Assembly (NCBI GenBank): GCA_900104495.1
Contig: FMXS01000009.1
Coordinates: forward strand, 124,001-188,000
Length of the DNA stretch: 64,000 bases
Origin: Ruminococcaceae bacterium FB2012
GTDB lineage: Bacteria; Bacillota; Clostridia; Oscillospirales; Ruminococcaceae
Direction: 5' to 3'
Of this stretch, positions 1 through 7,189 are shown in pieces. The first letter of the stretch is position 1. Each line of letters opens with the position of its first letter. Made by a program: the position numbers and the translations under genes. The notes below the pieces were generated by a model, which had not been told where the DNA came from, made no database searches, and saw only the letters and a program-made list of their open reading frames with translations.

Positions 1-726
1 ACATACTTGTTCGCCGGAGCTGTCATCGCCGCCGGTATCGTCGGCTACGAGATCATTGACGGCGGCGTAAAGACCGGCAGGAAAGCCGTCGAAACCTCAG
101 CAGAGACGGTGCTTCAGCGGCCCGTTATCGTCCTTGACGCCGGACACGGCGGCGCCGACGGCGGCTGCGTCTCCGTCAACGGCATCCCCGAGAAGAACAT
201 CAACCTTTCTATCCTTCTGACCACCCGGGATATGCTGGATCTGCTGGGCTACGATGTCCGCTGTACCCGGGAGACCGACGTGTCTATCCACGACCAAGGG
301 ATAGAGGGCCTTGCCAAGCAGAAAAAGTCGGATATGGATAACCGCCTTGCGATCATCAACGAAAGCGGGGCAGAGCTGGCCGTGTCCATTCATCAGAATC
401 AGTTCACCGACCCCAAATACAGCGGAGCTCAAATGTTCTTCAAGGCCGACAGCCCCGAGAGCAGCGCCCTTGCGGATATTCTCAGGGAGCGCTTCCGGGT
501 GTGGCTCCAGCCCGATAACGAGCGCGAGACCAAGCCCGTAGGCAGTGAGCTGTTTTTGATCCACAATGCCAAGTGTCCTGCGGTAATGGCCGAGTGCGGG
601 TTCCTTTCCAATCCCGCAGAGGCGTCCAAACTCGAAACGCCAAACTATCAGCAGGAGGTGGCAATGGTCATCGCCGACGGCATCAACTGCTATGTCTTCC
701 GCAAGAGACAGGGTGCTGACCGCTGA
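1..726 (+). CDS. N-acetylmuramoyl-L-alanine amidase (Amidase_3, CwlD-like), probably 5'-truncated by the window edge
   Basis: Zinc amidase that cleaves the bond between N-acetylmuramic acid and L-alanine in peptidoglycan, acting outside the membrane. A hydrophobic N-terminal stretch (an anchor or uncleaved signal) is followed by the amidase domain. The zinc-site motifs are visible: VLDAGHGGADGG, an E in PEKNIN, the H of VSIHQNQF, and the catalytic E of MAECGFLSN near the C-terminus. About 240 residues with one N-terminal hydrophobic segment matches the size of CwlD, the spore-cortex amidase, but I cannot separate CwlD from other short Amidase_3 proteins. The frame is open to base 1. A TTG at 7 could be the start, but no ribosome-binding site fits in the six bases before it, so the true start is probably outside the window. 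Confidence 0.88.
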   Translation, partial: TYLFAGAVIAAGIVGYEIIDGGVKTGRKAVETSAETVLQRPVIVLDAGHGGADGGCVSVNGIPEKNINLSILLTTRDMLDLLGYDVRCTRETDVSIHDQGIEGLAKQKKSDMDNRLAIINESGAELAVSIHQNQFTDPKYSGAQMFFKADSPESSALADILRERFRVWLQPDNERETKPVGSELFLIHNAKCPAVMAECGFLSNPAEASKLETPNYQQEVAMVIADGINCYVFRKRQGADR

Positions 727-784
727 AATATCTATTATTATCAAAAAAATCCCGAAAACCTCTGTTTTTTTGTCATTATGGGAC

Positions 785-813
785 TTGTAATTTTATCTCT
801 TATGGTATATAAT
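785..813 (+). promoter_or_regulatory. Promoter for the LCP gene
   Basis: TTGTAA at 785-790 and TATAAT at 808-813 with a 17-bp spacer, 55 bp upstream of the start codon. It fits a housekeeping sigma-A promoter. Confidence 0.7.
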
Positions 814-868
814 ATATTAGTATGGGTTTAAACAGTCCAATGATCACAAATAACAAGCGAGGTTTGTT

Positions 869-2389
869 ATGTCAGATAAAAAGAATTACGACCCTGCCGA
901 GGAGCAGGATATAGAAGACGCTATCTCTGCGGCTATGGCTGCTAAGAAGAAACGACGTGTCCCGGCGGAGGAGCCCGAAGAGCTCCGCGAGCCCGATGCA
1001 GTTATCCCCGAGGATGACGATATCCGGCCGGAAGATAAGCCGAAGCGTTCACGGGGAACCGTTCATCGTGCTGATGACGGTGAATACGAAGACGGGGAAT
1101 ATCGGAAGCCCGCTGCGGCAAAGCCCCGCAAAAGCTCCGGACAGAAAAAGAAATCCGGCAAAAAGAAGAAAAAAGGCAAGTGGACCAAAAAGCAGACTTC
1201 GCTTTTCATCATCGGTATCCTGTTTCTTGTGCTCTGTCTGCTGGGATTGGGTCTTTATCTGCTGTTCAGCCACTATTACGGGCTGATGAAGAAGGGCTAT
1301 GACACCAGCTTTACCTCGGAGGCTCCGGTGGTAAGCGCCGACGATTCCACTCAGTCCGATACCTTCGATCCCATGACCGAAGAGGAAAGGATCAAGAAAC
1401 AGCTTGAGAACATCCAGGTAGATATGATGAAGGATTCCGAGGTGTTCAACATCCTGCTGGTAGGCCAGGACCTGCGCTCCACAAGTGAGGAGACCAAGGG
1501 CAACACCGACGTTATGATGATGATCTCCCTCAACCACAAGGATAAGACCATTACCATGACTTCCTTCATGCGTGATATCTGGCTCTATATTCCCCGCGTT
1601 GAGGTCTCCGACAGGCTCAACCGCGCCTTCTACGCAGGCGGACCTATCTACCTTGAAGACACCATAGAGTCCTATTTCGGAGTTGACATCGACAGATATA
1701 TCGTGGTAGACTTCAACCAGTTCATCACCATTGTTGATGCTCTCGGCGGACTGGATATCTATGTTACCCCCGACGAAGCCAACGGCTACGAGGGCGAAGA
1801 CCCGGACGGCGACAACACCCGCGGAATGCAGAATCCTCTGGATGAGCAGAACGCTATCCTCGGAAAACCCTGGGGCACCGACTATATCGAGATGAGCTAC
1901 GACATCGACGGCGAGGTGGTCCACCTCAACGGCAACCAGGCACTTGCTTACTCCAGGATCAGACACGTCGGCAACGTGGACTTCGACCGCACCAAGCGTC
2001 AGAGGTTAGTCATCAGTGAGATAATCAAAAAGGCCAAGGGCGCCTCGCTCATCACCCTGCATAATATGCTGGAAGAAGTGCTTCCCAACGTTTCTACCAA
2101 TATCACTAAGGAGGAAGCCGCATCTCTCGTGCTGAATGTCTTCGACTACCTCAGCTATGACGTCCAGGAGTTCCGCGTACCCGAGGACTACACCTTTACC
2201 GGCCACTGGATAGACGGTAAATCGGTCATCCTCTGCAACATCGTCAAGAACGCCCAGGATCTCCAGCAGCTGATCTACGGCAAGACCACAGTCACCGAGG
2301 AGACCTTGAAGAAGTACGCCGAGTACAACAAGTATATCGATGACAACGGCAACTATGTGGATTACAACAACGGCATAGTGAATTACTGA
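869..2389 (+). CDS. LytR-CpsA-Psr (LCP) family cell-wall glycopolymer transferase
   Basis: LCP enzymes move polyprenyl-phosphate-linked glycopolymers (teichoic acid or capsule) onto peptidoglycan at the outer face of the membrane. The 506-residue protein has a long charged, Lys-rich cytoplasmic N-terminus (about residues 1-108), one membrane segment (about 110-133) and an extracellular LCP domain from about 195. Typical LCP signatures are present: LLVGQDLR, the GNTDVMMMISL and SFMRDIWLYIP strands, and the AYSRIRH...DFDRTKRQR block with the arginines that bind the polyprenyl pyrophosphate. The 108-residue basic head is longer than in most LCP proteins. It is a single-gene transcript with its own promoter and a strong terminator. 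Confidence 0.92.
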   Translation: MSDKKNYDPAEEQDIEDAISAAMAAKKKRRVPAEEPEELREPDAVIPEDDDIRPEDKPKRSRGTVHRADDGEYEDGEYRKPAAAKPRKSSGQKKKSGKKKKKGKWTKKQTSLFIIGILFLVLCLLGLGLYLLFSHYYGLMKKGYDTSFTSEAPVVSADDSTQSDTFDPMTEEERIKKQLENIQVDMMKDSEVFNILLVGQDLRSTSEETKGNTDVMMMISLNHKDKTITMTSFMRDIWLYIPRVEVSDRLNRAFYAGGPIYLEDTIESYFGVDIDRYIVVDFNQFITIVDALGGLDIYVTPDEANGYEGEDPDGDNTRGMQNPLDEQNAILGKPWGTDYIEMSYDIDGEVVHLNGNQALAYSRIRHVGNVDFDRTKRQRLVISEIIKKAKGASLITLHNMLEEVLPNVSTNITKEEAASLVLNVFDYLSYDVQEFRVPEDYTFTGHWIDGKSVILCNIVKNAQDLQQLIYGKTTVTEETLKKYAEYNKYIDDNGNYVDYNNGIVNY

Positions 2390-2398
2390 TAAAACTTA

Positions 2399-2435
2399 AA
2401 CGGCATTGCGCCTCAAACGCAATGCCGTTGTTTTT
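2399..2435. terminator. Terminator between the LCP and VanY genes
   Basis: A perfect 12-bp stem (2399-2410 with 2418-2429) is followed by a T-rich run on the plus strand. It lies between convergent genes and its 3' end touches the stop of the minus-strand gene. Confidence 0.85.
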
Positions 2436-3366
2436 ATCCGTTCTGATCGGTGGAGTTCTTGTAATCGGAGGTGACCCCCAGATATTCTTCCAGGCAGATG
2501 TCTTTGTCAAAGATCTCTTTGGCCGCCTTCTTACCGACGTAGCGTATATGCCAGGGCTCGTAGGCGTAGCCGGTGACGCTTTCCTTGCCTAAGGGGAATC
2601 GGATGATGAATCCGTAGTCCGCGCAGTTGTTTGCGAGCCAGATAGCTTCCTTTGTGCCTGCAAAATCAAACTCCGTGGTGTTGACGTCCATGCAGAGTCC
2701 CGACTGATGCTCCGAATGTCCCGGACGGGAAGAGACCCTGTCGGCTTCTTCCTGGCCGCGGTTGGCGGCGTAATTTCTGAAGAGCATATCCTGTTCGCGG
2801 TATGATCTGAAGCCGGAGCAGATAAACAGCGAGATCCCTTCTGACCATGCCTGCGATGCCATTTCGTTGAAAGCCGCTTCTGCCGTGGGGTCCAGTCCCG
2901 GAGCGTAATCGGCGGGCAGGGAGTAGGTCTTGTTTACGATCATTATCCCGTCAACGTAGGTGATCCCGTTCTTTACTTCCAGCTTGTGGCCCTCCGCCTC
3001 CTGCTTTTTGGCTGTGACGGTGGTCTCGACTGTGGCTTGTGTGACCGTCGTAGTCACTGCGGCCTGCGTCTCGGAGGTCGGACGTGTTTCCGAAACCGAC
3101 TTGCTTTCATCGCTGTCTGCCGTGACCTCACTTACCGTTTCCCCGGAGATGACCTTCTTCACCGTCACCGTCTGCGGGACGTCAACTGGCTTTTCCTGCT
3201 TGTCGGCTGATTTGTGGATGAACATGAAGTAGATCAGCACGATCACCAGCGCCATGGCGATGCCCGTGAGCACGCCGTATGCCTGCATCGTGTCCCGCCG
3301 GTACTGTTCCTTGGTGTAGCCCTTGCGGGGGACATACTTCTTTTTTCGTTTATTCTTCTCTGACAT
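2434..3366 (-). CDS. D-alanyl-D-alanine carboxypeptidase family protein (VanY / peptidase M15B)
   Basis: Membrane-anchored zinc peptidase expected to trim the terminal D-Ala (or act as an L,D- or D,D-carboxypeptidase) on peptidoglycan stem peptides. The N-terminus is short and basic. One membrane segment (about residues 30-52) precedes a Thr/Val/Glu-rich linker (about 60-125) that probably spans the wall, and the catalytic domain fills the C-terminal 180 residues. Zinc and catalytic residues are visible in GHSEHQSGLCMDV (the HxxGxxxD motif) and YEPWHIRYVG (the ExxH motif). The start ATG at 3366 is followed by a KRKKKY-type basic head. It stands alone on the minus strand and is unlikely to be part of a vancomycin-resistance set, because no vanHAX-like genes are nearby. 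Confidence 0.9.
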   Translation of the reverse strand: MSEKNKRKKKYVPRKGYTKEQYRRDTMQAYGVLTGIAMALVIVLIYFMFIHKSADKQEKPVDVPQTVTVKKVISGETVSEVTADSDESKSVSETRPTSETQAAVTTTVTQATVETTVTAKKQEAEGHKLEVKNGITYVDGIMIVNKTYSLPADYAPGLDPTAEAAFNEMASQAWSEGISLFICSGFRSYREQDMLFRNYAANRGQEEADRVSSRPGHSEHQSGLCMDVNTTEFDFAGTKEAIWLANNCADYGFIIRFPLGKESVTGYAYEPWHIRYVGKKAAKEIFDKDICLEEYLGVTSDYKNSTDQNG

Positions 3367-3479
3367 ATAAAAGACCTCATAAACTTATGATAGTGTATAG
3401 CCGGCTTGTCCTTACGTTATGTATTATAGCACATCCCGCTGTCATAACCTGTCGGAAAAAGCAGACGCGGAGAAAAATT

Positions 3480-3749
3480 TCAGATGATCTCGAAATCGTG
3501 GTCGTTGTGTATGGGGACATTGCGGATGTCCATACTCTCAATATGTATGAACCGGGCATTTTCTATCTGCATGACGGTCATGTCAACAGCGCTCTCGGTC
3601 CCTTCAAGCTCCGCTTCCACGGTGCCGTCGTAAAGGTTCCTCACCCATCCGCTGACCCCGTTTGCCCGTGCGGTGTAGTACATCCTGTAACGGAATCCCA
3701 CGCCCTGGACAAAGCCGTGAAAAATGATATGCTTTCTGATCCTTTCCAT
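3480..3749 (-). CDS. acyP: Acylphosphatase
   Basis: Small cytosolic enzyme hydrolysing carboxyl-phosphate bonds (acyl phosphates). The 89-residue length is exactly that of the family. The N-terminal signature GFVQGVGFRYR contains the phosphate-binding loop and the catalytic arginine, and the conserved asparagine is in GWVRNLYDGTVEAELEG. A GGAGG site lies just upstream of the ATG at 3749, and a promoter lies 20-50 bp further upstream on the minus strand. It is monocistronic. Confidence 0.95.
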   Translation of the reverse strand: MERIRKHIIFHGFVQGVGFRYRMYYTARANGVSGWVRNLYDGTVEAELEGTESAVDMTVMQIENARFIHIESMDIRNVPIHNDHDFEII

Positions 3750-3769
3750 AGCAATACCTCCGCAATATT

Positions 3770-3798
3770 ATTATATCACACAAATATGAACATTGCAA
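3770..3798 (-). promoter_or_regulatory. Promoter for the acylphosphatase gene
   Basis: On the minus strand TTGCAA (3793-3798) and TATAAT (3770-3775) are separated by 17 bp, a short distance upstream of the acylphosphatase ribosome-binding site. Confidence 0.7.
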
Positions 3799-3808
3799 CA
3801 ACTTTTAC

Positions 3809-3856
3809 TAAAAAACAGCCGATCCCCCGTATCTGTCAGAAACGGGGGACCGACTG
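3809..3856 (-). terminator. Strong minus-strand terminator with no obvious gene upstream
   Basis: On the minus strand a 15-bp stem (3842-3856 with 3816-3830, G-U pairs only at two positions) is followed by a T run (3809-3815). It lies downstream of the terminator of the zinc-ribbon gene (4003-4039) and upstream of the acylphosphatase promoter, so it may end a short transcript from about 3857-4003. No convincing ORF or promoter was found in that interval. Confidence 0.7.
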
Positions 3857-4002
3857 AAAATGTATGATTTAAGGAAGGAAGTAAGATTATGTCATATCCG
3901 GGGAGCCTTGTTTTCCTTGGCTCTGATATAAGTATAACCCCTCAGCCTGAAAACAACCTTAAACCATTGTGACAATGCCGTGAAAAAATGTGAAGATTCC
4001 GC

Positions 4003-4039
4003 AAAAAAAGCCGCACCGGGCTTTCGCACGGTGCAGCTT
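4003..4039 (-). terminator. Terminator of the zinc-ribbon membrane protein gene
   Basis: On the minus strand a GC-rich hairpin just after the stop of the 4045-4791 gene is followed by seven T residues. Confidence 0.8.
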
Positions 4040-4044
4040 GATCG

Positions 4045-4791
4045 TCAGTATTTCGGGGTGAAGCTGTCAAGCCATTTAAACAGAGATTCGCGGTAGGCAT
4101 CCTTGTCCTCCTGCGCACAGTATGCGTCAACAATATAATAGCAGTTTGCAGTCGGGAACATTGCCTCGATGTACCATACCTCGTCGGTTTTCTTGATGTG
4201 ATTTATGCAGTGGCGGTTATATTCGGCATAGATGTAATTCTTTCCCGCTCGTGTCTCGTACTTGACCTCCTGCCCGTTGATCTTGACTGTCCTGATCTTT
4301 TGAGCCTTGGCAAAGTCAGCGGCGGAGAGCTTTCCGTAGACTTCCTTTTCGGGATCGGTATATTTACGGATCCTAACATCAAAGCCGGCCAGTCTCGAGG
4401 TGTAAAAGCCGATCAAGTCTTCTGCGCCGCCCTGGACCGTCAGCATCTCGCCCTTATCAAGATCGGGAGAAGCAGTAATGGAGAACAGCGGTTCATCGAT
4501 GGTTTTCCATGAGGACTCGTCGGTGATGTGCTTCCCCTGGAGCCAGCGCAGCCCGAAGAAAACTCCGACGCCTATCAGCGCACAGATGACAACGATTATC
4601 GGCGCCCAGGGAATGGACCTGGTCCTCTTTACGCTGTCAAGGGTCTGGGAAGCAAAGGGCGAATCCGACGAGGGCGTATAGCCTCCGGTAGAAGCCGGCG
4701 CCGAAGATGTGCCTCCGAGCCTCAGCGGCCTGCCGCACTCGCAGAAGGTCTCGCCGTCGGGATTGTCCCGTCCGCAGTATTGACATTTCAT
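4045..4791 (-). CDS. Zinc-ribbon single-pass membrane protein of unknown function
   Basis: I do not recognise a specific family beyond the zinc ribbon. The protein (248 residues) begins with CQYCGRDNPDGETFCECG, two CxxC-type pairs of a short zinc ribbon. A Ser/Thr/Pro-rich stretch follows, then one membrane helix (about residues 60-80, IIVVICALIGVGVFFGL). The C-terminal domain (about 95-248) would lie outside the membrane if the zinc ribbon is cytoplasmic. This layout, a cytoplasmic ribbon plus a membrane helix plus a sensor-like exterior domain, is common in Clostridia. It has its own consensus promoter and terminator and no operon partners. Confidence 0.75.
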   Translation of the reverse strand: MKCQYCGRDNPDGETFCECGRPLRLGGTSSAPASTGGYTPSSDSPFASQTLDSVKRTRSIPWAPIIVVICALIGVGVFFGLRWLQGKHITDESSWKTIDEPLFSITASPDLDKGEMLTVQGGAEDLIGFYTSRLAGFDVRIRKYTDPEKEVYGKLSAADFAKAQKIRTVKINGQEVKYETRAGKNYIYAEYNRHCINHIKKTDEVWYIEAMFPTANCYYIVDAYCAQEDKDAYRESLFKWLDSFTPKY

Positions 4792-4832
4792 ATTCTTTTC
4801 CTCCTCAAAAAAGTATTCATTGTTTCTTTAAT

Positions 4833-4861
4833 ATTATATCATACACTTTAAACAATGTCAA
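4833..4861 (-). promoter_or_regulatory. Promoter for the zinc-ribbon membrane protein gene
   Basis: Perfect TTGACA (4856-4861) and TATAAT (4833-4838) on the minus strand with a 17-bp spacer. Confidence 0.85.
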
Positions 4862-4877
4862 TGGATTTTAGGAAAAC

Positions 4878-4906
4878 TGTAACCGTGAAGGTGTTTTTTG
4901 CGTGTA
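4878..4906 (+). promoter_or_regulatory. Putative ECF-type autoregulatory promoter
   Basis: TGTAACC (4878-4884), 16 bp, then CGTGTA (4901-4906) resembles ECF-sigma promoters (AAC-containing -35 and CGT-containing -10). It is directly upstream of the ECF sigma gene, as expected for autoregulation. No good sigma-A promoter is seen there. Confidence 0.55.
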
Positions 4907-4954
4907 TATAAGTGAAGCGCTTCAACTCAAACGGAAAGGAGCGGAGATGACCCT

Positions 4955-5512
4955 ATGACCGACTCGGAACTGACGGAACTGATAGCCCGCAGGGACAGTT
5001 CAGCTCTGTCGGAGCTTAAAGCAAAATACGGCGCCTACTGTCTTACGACGGCAATGAACATCCTTCGCAGCAAAGACGACGCTGAAGAATGCCTCGACGA
5101 TGCTTTCCTTGCCCTGTGGCAGAGCATACCGCCCGCAAAGCCTGAGGACCTGAAAATGTATCTTGCGGCCCTTACCCGCAGCGCTGCCATATCACGCTGG
5201 CGAAAGCTCCACGCCAAAAAGCGGGGTTCGGGGCATATTGAACTGCTGCTGGAGGAACTGTCGGATGCCGCCGCATCCGACAGCACCATAGAAAAGCTGG
5301 AAAGCTCTTTGGCTCTGAGAGAAGCCTTCAACGCCTTCCTGGGATCGCTCCCCGAGGAACAGCGCAGGATATTCCTGCGGCGCTACTGGTTCATGCATAC
5401 GGTTGCGGAGATCGCCCAAGCCCTGGGGATGACCGAAAGCAAGGTCAAGGTCACTCTGCACCGCGCGCGGAAGAAACTGAAAAAAATGCTTGAAAGAGAG
5501 GGATTGCTATGA
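4955..5512 (+). CDS. ECF-family RNA polymerase sigma factor
   Basis: Extracytoplasmic-function sigma factor of 185 residues. The N-terminal half holds region 2 (helices around AKYGAYCLTTAMNILRS and DDAEECLDDAFLALW, with the -10 recognition helix around YLAALTRSAAISRWRK). The C-terminal half holds region 4 (LPEEQRRIFLRRYWF, then the helix-turn-helix VAEIAQALGMTESKVKVTLHRARKKL). It starts with ATG 4955 and overlaps the next gene by 4 bp, so the pair should be translationally coupled. An ECF-like promoter precedes it. The probable anti-sigma factor is the downstream membrane protein. Confidence 0.92.
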   Translation: MTDSELTELIARRDSSALSELKAKYGAYCLTTAMNILRSKDDAEECLDDAFLALWQSIPPAKPEDLKMYLAALTRSAAISRWRKLHAKKRGSGHIELLLEELSDAAASDSTIEKLESSLALREAFNAFLGSLPEEQRRIFLRRYWFMHTVAEIAQALGMTESKVKVTLHRARKKLKKMLEREGLL

Positions 5513-6513
5513 ATGACAAAATGCTTGACATCATCGGTCTTGCCGACGAAGCCTATCTCCGGGAGGCTGAGTCGCAGCCCGCAAGACAGATAACTCACCG
5601 CCGCAGGTTCTCTGCGGGACTTGTCGCCGCAGCCGCAGCCGCGGCCGTGATGACGGTCACGGCAGGAGCCGTAACAGTGGCAAAGCTTATCCACAAGGAG
5701 AGCGTGGACTACTATTATAATGAGCAAATGGCGTCGGAAATGGAAGAGCGCGGATTTGCTCTGGGACAGGTCACCGAGAACGACCACGTCCGCATGACCC
5801 TTGAAAACCTGCTTGTTAATGAAAACTATGCCTACGGTGTAGTGACGGTGGAATACAAGGACGAGACGGGCAGACAGCTTTTCCGCGAGAAATTCGTTCC
5901 TCATTCGTATATGCTGGATACTGACGGAAACTATATCGAATACGGAAACGACAACTTTATATCTTTGCTGGGCATCGTCAAGATCGCTGACAGGAACAGT
6001 GACGCTTCAAAAGAAGCCTATATGCTCAAATTGTCTTTCAACAATGATCCTCTGAGCCATAAGAGCAGAAATATCCCCGCAGAGGTGAGGGTCGTTTTCG
6101 GCGATGGAGAACAGTACGATCCGGCCAATGTACACACTCAGCAGGATATCCCGCAGCAGGGCTTTGAGGGGCTTGAATTCAGAGTGAATACAGCTCCGAA
6201 CGTGAGAACGGTTTCCCTTGAAGCTGATAACGGATACAAAGCCGTGGTATCAGAGTTTATGTTTGATATGCATTTCGATCTGAAGTATGCAGAGGACGGA
6301 CAGCCTGTTTTCCCTGACAGCATAACGCTCAATATGAAGGACGGAACATCCAGGACTCTTCTTTCGGAGGAGCTCGCAAAAGGTACCGGTTTTTCGCTCG
6401 AGTCCGTCGTGATGTCTGAACCGGCAGAGATACGCGGACGGTTTGAAAGCCTTATCAATGTCGATGAGCTCGAGTCAATTGACTTTGAGGGTCAGCATTT
6501 CAGAGTCAAATAA
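5509..6513 (+). CDS. Probable anti-sigma factor, single-pass membrane protein (DUF4179-like architecture)
   Basis: Encoded in overlap (ATGA) with the ECF sigma gene, so presumably its membrane-bound regulator. The short cytoplasmic N-terminus (about residues 1-40) carries no obvious zinc-binding HxxxCxxC anti-sigma motif. An Ala/Val-rich membrane segment (about 41-62) follows, then an extracytoplasmic domain of about 270 residues that is rich in beta strands. This layout matches ECF-partner proteins of Firmicutes in which the short N-terminal helix binds sigma and the outer domain senses envelope stress. The assignment rests on gene order and topology, not on a catalytic motif. Confidence 0.7.
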   Translation: MNDKMLDIIGLADEAYLREAESQPARQITHRRRFSAGLVAAAAAAAVMTVTAGAVTVAKLIHKESVDYYYNEQMASEMEERGFALGQVTENDHVRMTLENLLVNENYAYGVVTVEYKDETGRQLFREKFVPHSYMLDTDGNYIEYGNDNFISLLGIVKIADRNSDASKEAYMLKLSFNNDPLSHKSRNIPAEVRVVFGDGEQYDPANVHTQQDIPQQGFEGLEFRVNTAPNVRTVSLEADNGYKAVVSEFMFDMHFDLKYAEDGQPVFPDSITLNMKDGTSRTLLSEELAKGTGFSLESVVMSEPAEIRGRFESLINVDELESIDFEGQHFRVK

Positions 6514-6523
6514 TGATACAGTG

Positions 6524-6555
6524 ATCTGCGGGAGTTTCTCCCGCAGATTTTTTTG
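6524..6555 (+). terminator. Terminator of the ECF sigma / anti-sigma operon
   Basis: A 10-bp perfect stem (6524-6533 with 6539-6548), 5-nt loop, followed by a run of T. Confidence 0.9.
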
Positions 6556-6565
6556 CAAAAAGCCC

Positions 6566-6594
6566 TTGACAAACTGAGAATAATAGTGTATAAT
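6566..6594 (+). promoter_or_regulatory. Promoter of the tRNA cluster
   Basis: Perfect TTGACA (6566-6571) and TATAAT (6589-6594) with a 17-bp spacer, 27 bp before the first tRNA. It is as strong as expected for a stable-RNA promoter. Confidence 0.9.
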
Positions 6595-6620
6595 AATTTT
6601 TGTCACTTGAAACCTGACAT

Positions 6621-6696
6621 GGGAGCTTAGCTCAGCTGGGAGAGCGTCTGCCTTACAAGCAGAGGGTCATAGGTTCGAGCCCTATAGTTCCCACCA
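6621..6696 (+). tRNA. tRNA-Val (TAC anticodon)
   Basis: Complete cloverleaf. The acceptor GGGAGCT pairs with AGTTCCC, the anticodon loop is CTTACAA, the T-loop is canonical (GGTTCGAGCC) and the 3' CCA is encoded. It is the first of four tRNAs in one transcript. Confidence 0.97.
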
Positions 6697-6724
6697 GTGC
6701 CGGCTTTATGCCGGCGCTATTTGC

Positions 6725-6801
6725 GGCCGGGTAGTTCAGCTGGTTAGAACGCCAGCCTGTCACGCTGGAGGTCGTGGGTTCGAGCCCCATTCCGGTCGCC
6801 A
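6725..6801 (+). tRNA. tRNA-Asp (GTC anticodon)
   Basis: The acceptor GGCCGGG pairs with TCCGGTC using two G-U pairs. The anticodon stem CCAGC/GCTGG encloses loop CTGTCAC. Discriminator G, CCA encoded. Confidence 0.97.
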
Positions 6802-6806
6802 AAAAT

Positions 6807-6882
6807 GCGGATTTAGCTCATCTGGTAGAGCGCCACCTTGCCAAGGTGGAGGTAGCGAGTTCGAGCCTCGTAATCCGCTCCA
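6807..6882 (+). tRNA. tRNA-Gly (GCC anticodon)
   Basis: The acceptor GCGGATT closes the cloverleaf. The anticodon stem CCACC/GGTGG encloses loop TTGCCAA. Canonical D and T loops, CCA encoded. Confidence 0.97.
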
Positions 6883-6885
6883 AAC

Positions 6886-6959
6886 GGTGCCATAGCCAAG
6901 TGGTAAGGCGTAGGTCTGCAACACCTTGATCCCCAGTTCAAATCTGGGTGGCACCTCCA
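6886..6959 (+). tRNA. tRNA-Cys (GCA anticodon)
   Basis: The acceptor GGTGCCA pairs with TGGCACC, the anticodon loop is CTGCAAC, discriminator T, CCA encoded. Only 3 bp separate it from the tRNA-Gly gene. Confidence 0.96.
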
Positions 6960-6963
6960 GCAA

Positions 6964-6994
6964 AACCCCGACGTTTCCGCGTCGGGGTTTTTTG
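6964..6994 (+). terminator. Terminator of the tRNA cluster
   Basis: GC-rich stem (ACCCCGACG...CGTCGGGGT) followed by six T, directly after the last tRNA. Confidence 0.92.
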
Positions 6995-7112
6995 TGCCTT
7001 TTTTCAGTGTTTCCGTATTGTTCAATGAATAAATTATAGGGTAAAAATCAACTTATATTTTTAATATTCAGCCCTCTGTATGTGAAATGTGTACGAAAAT
7101 CAGGCGCGGATA

Positions 7113-7141
7113 TTGACAAATTGACCAAAAGCTATTAGAAT
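7113..7141 (+). promoter_or_regulatory. Promoter for the LTA-synthase-like gene
   Basis: TTGACA (7113-7118) and TAGAAT (7136-7141) with a 17-bp spacer, 49 bp before the start codon. Confidence 0.75.
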
Positions 7142-7189
7142 ATATTTATTAATGATACTATGTGTTCGTTTATTATTACGGAGGGACAA

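Noticed and set aside
97..744. Long minus-strand open frame opposite the amidase
   Set aside because: It is antisense to a gene with clear catalytic motifs, has no ribosome-binding site or recognisable domain, and arises from GC-biased third positions.
6760..7025. Short minus-strand frames in the tRNA region
   Set aside because: They read through tRNA genes and their terminator. Proteins of this kind are common false annotations.
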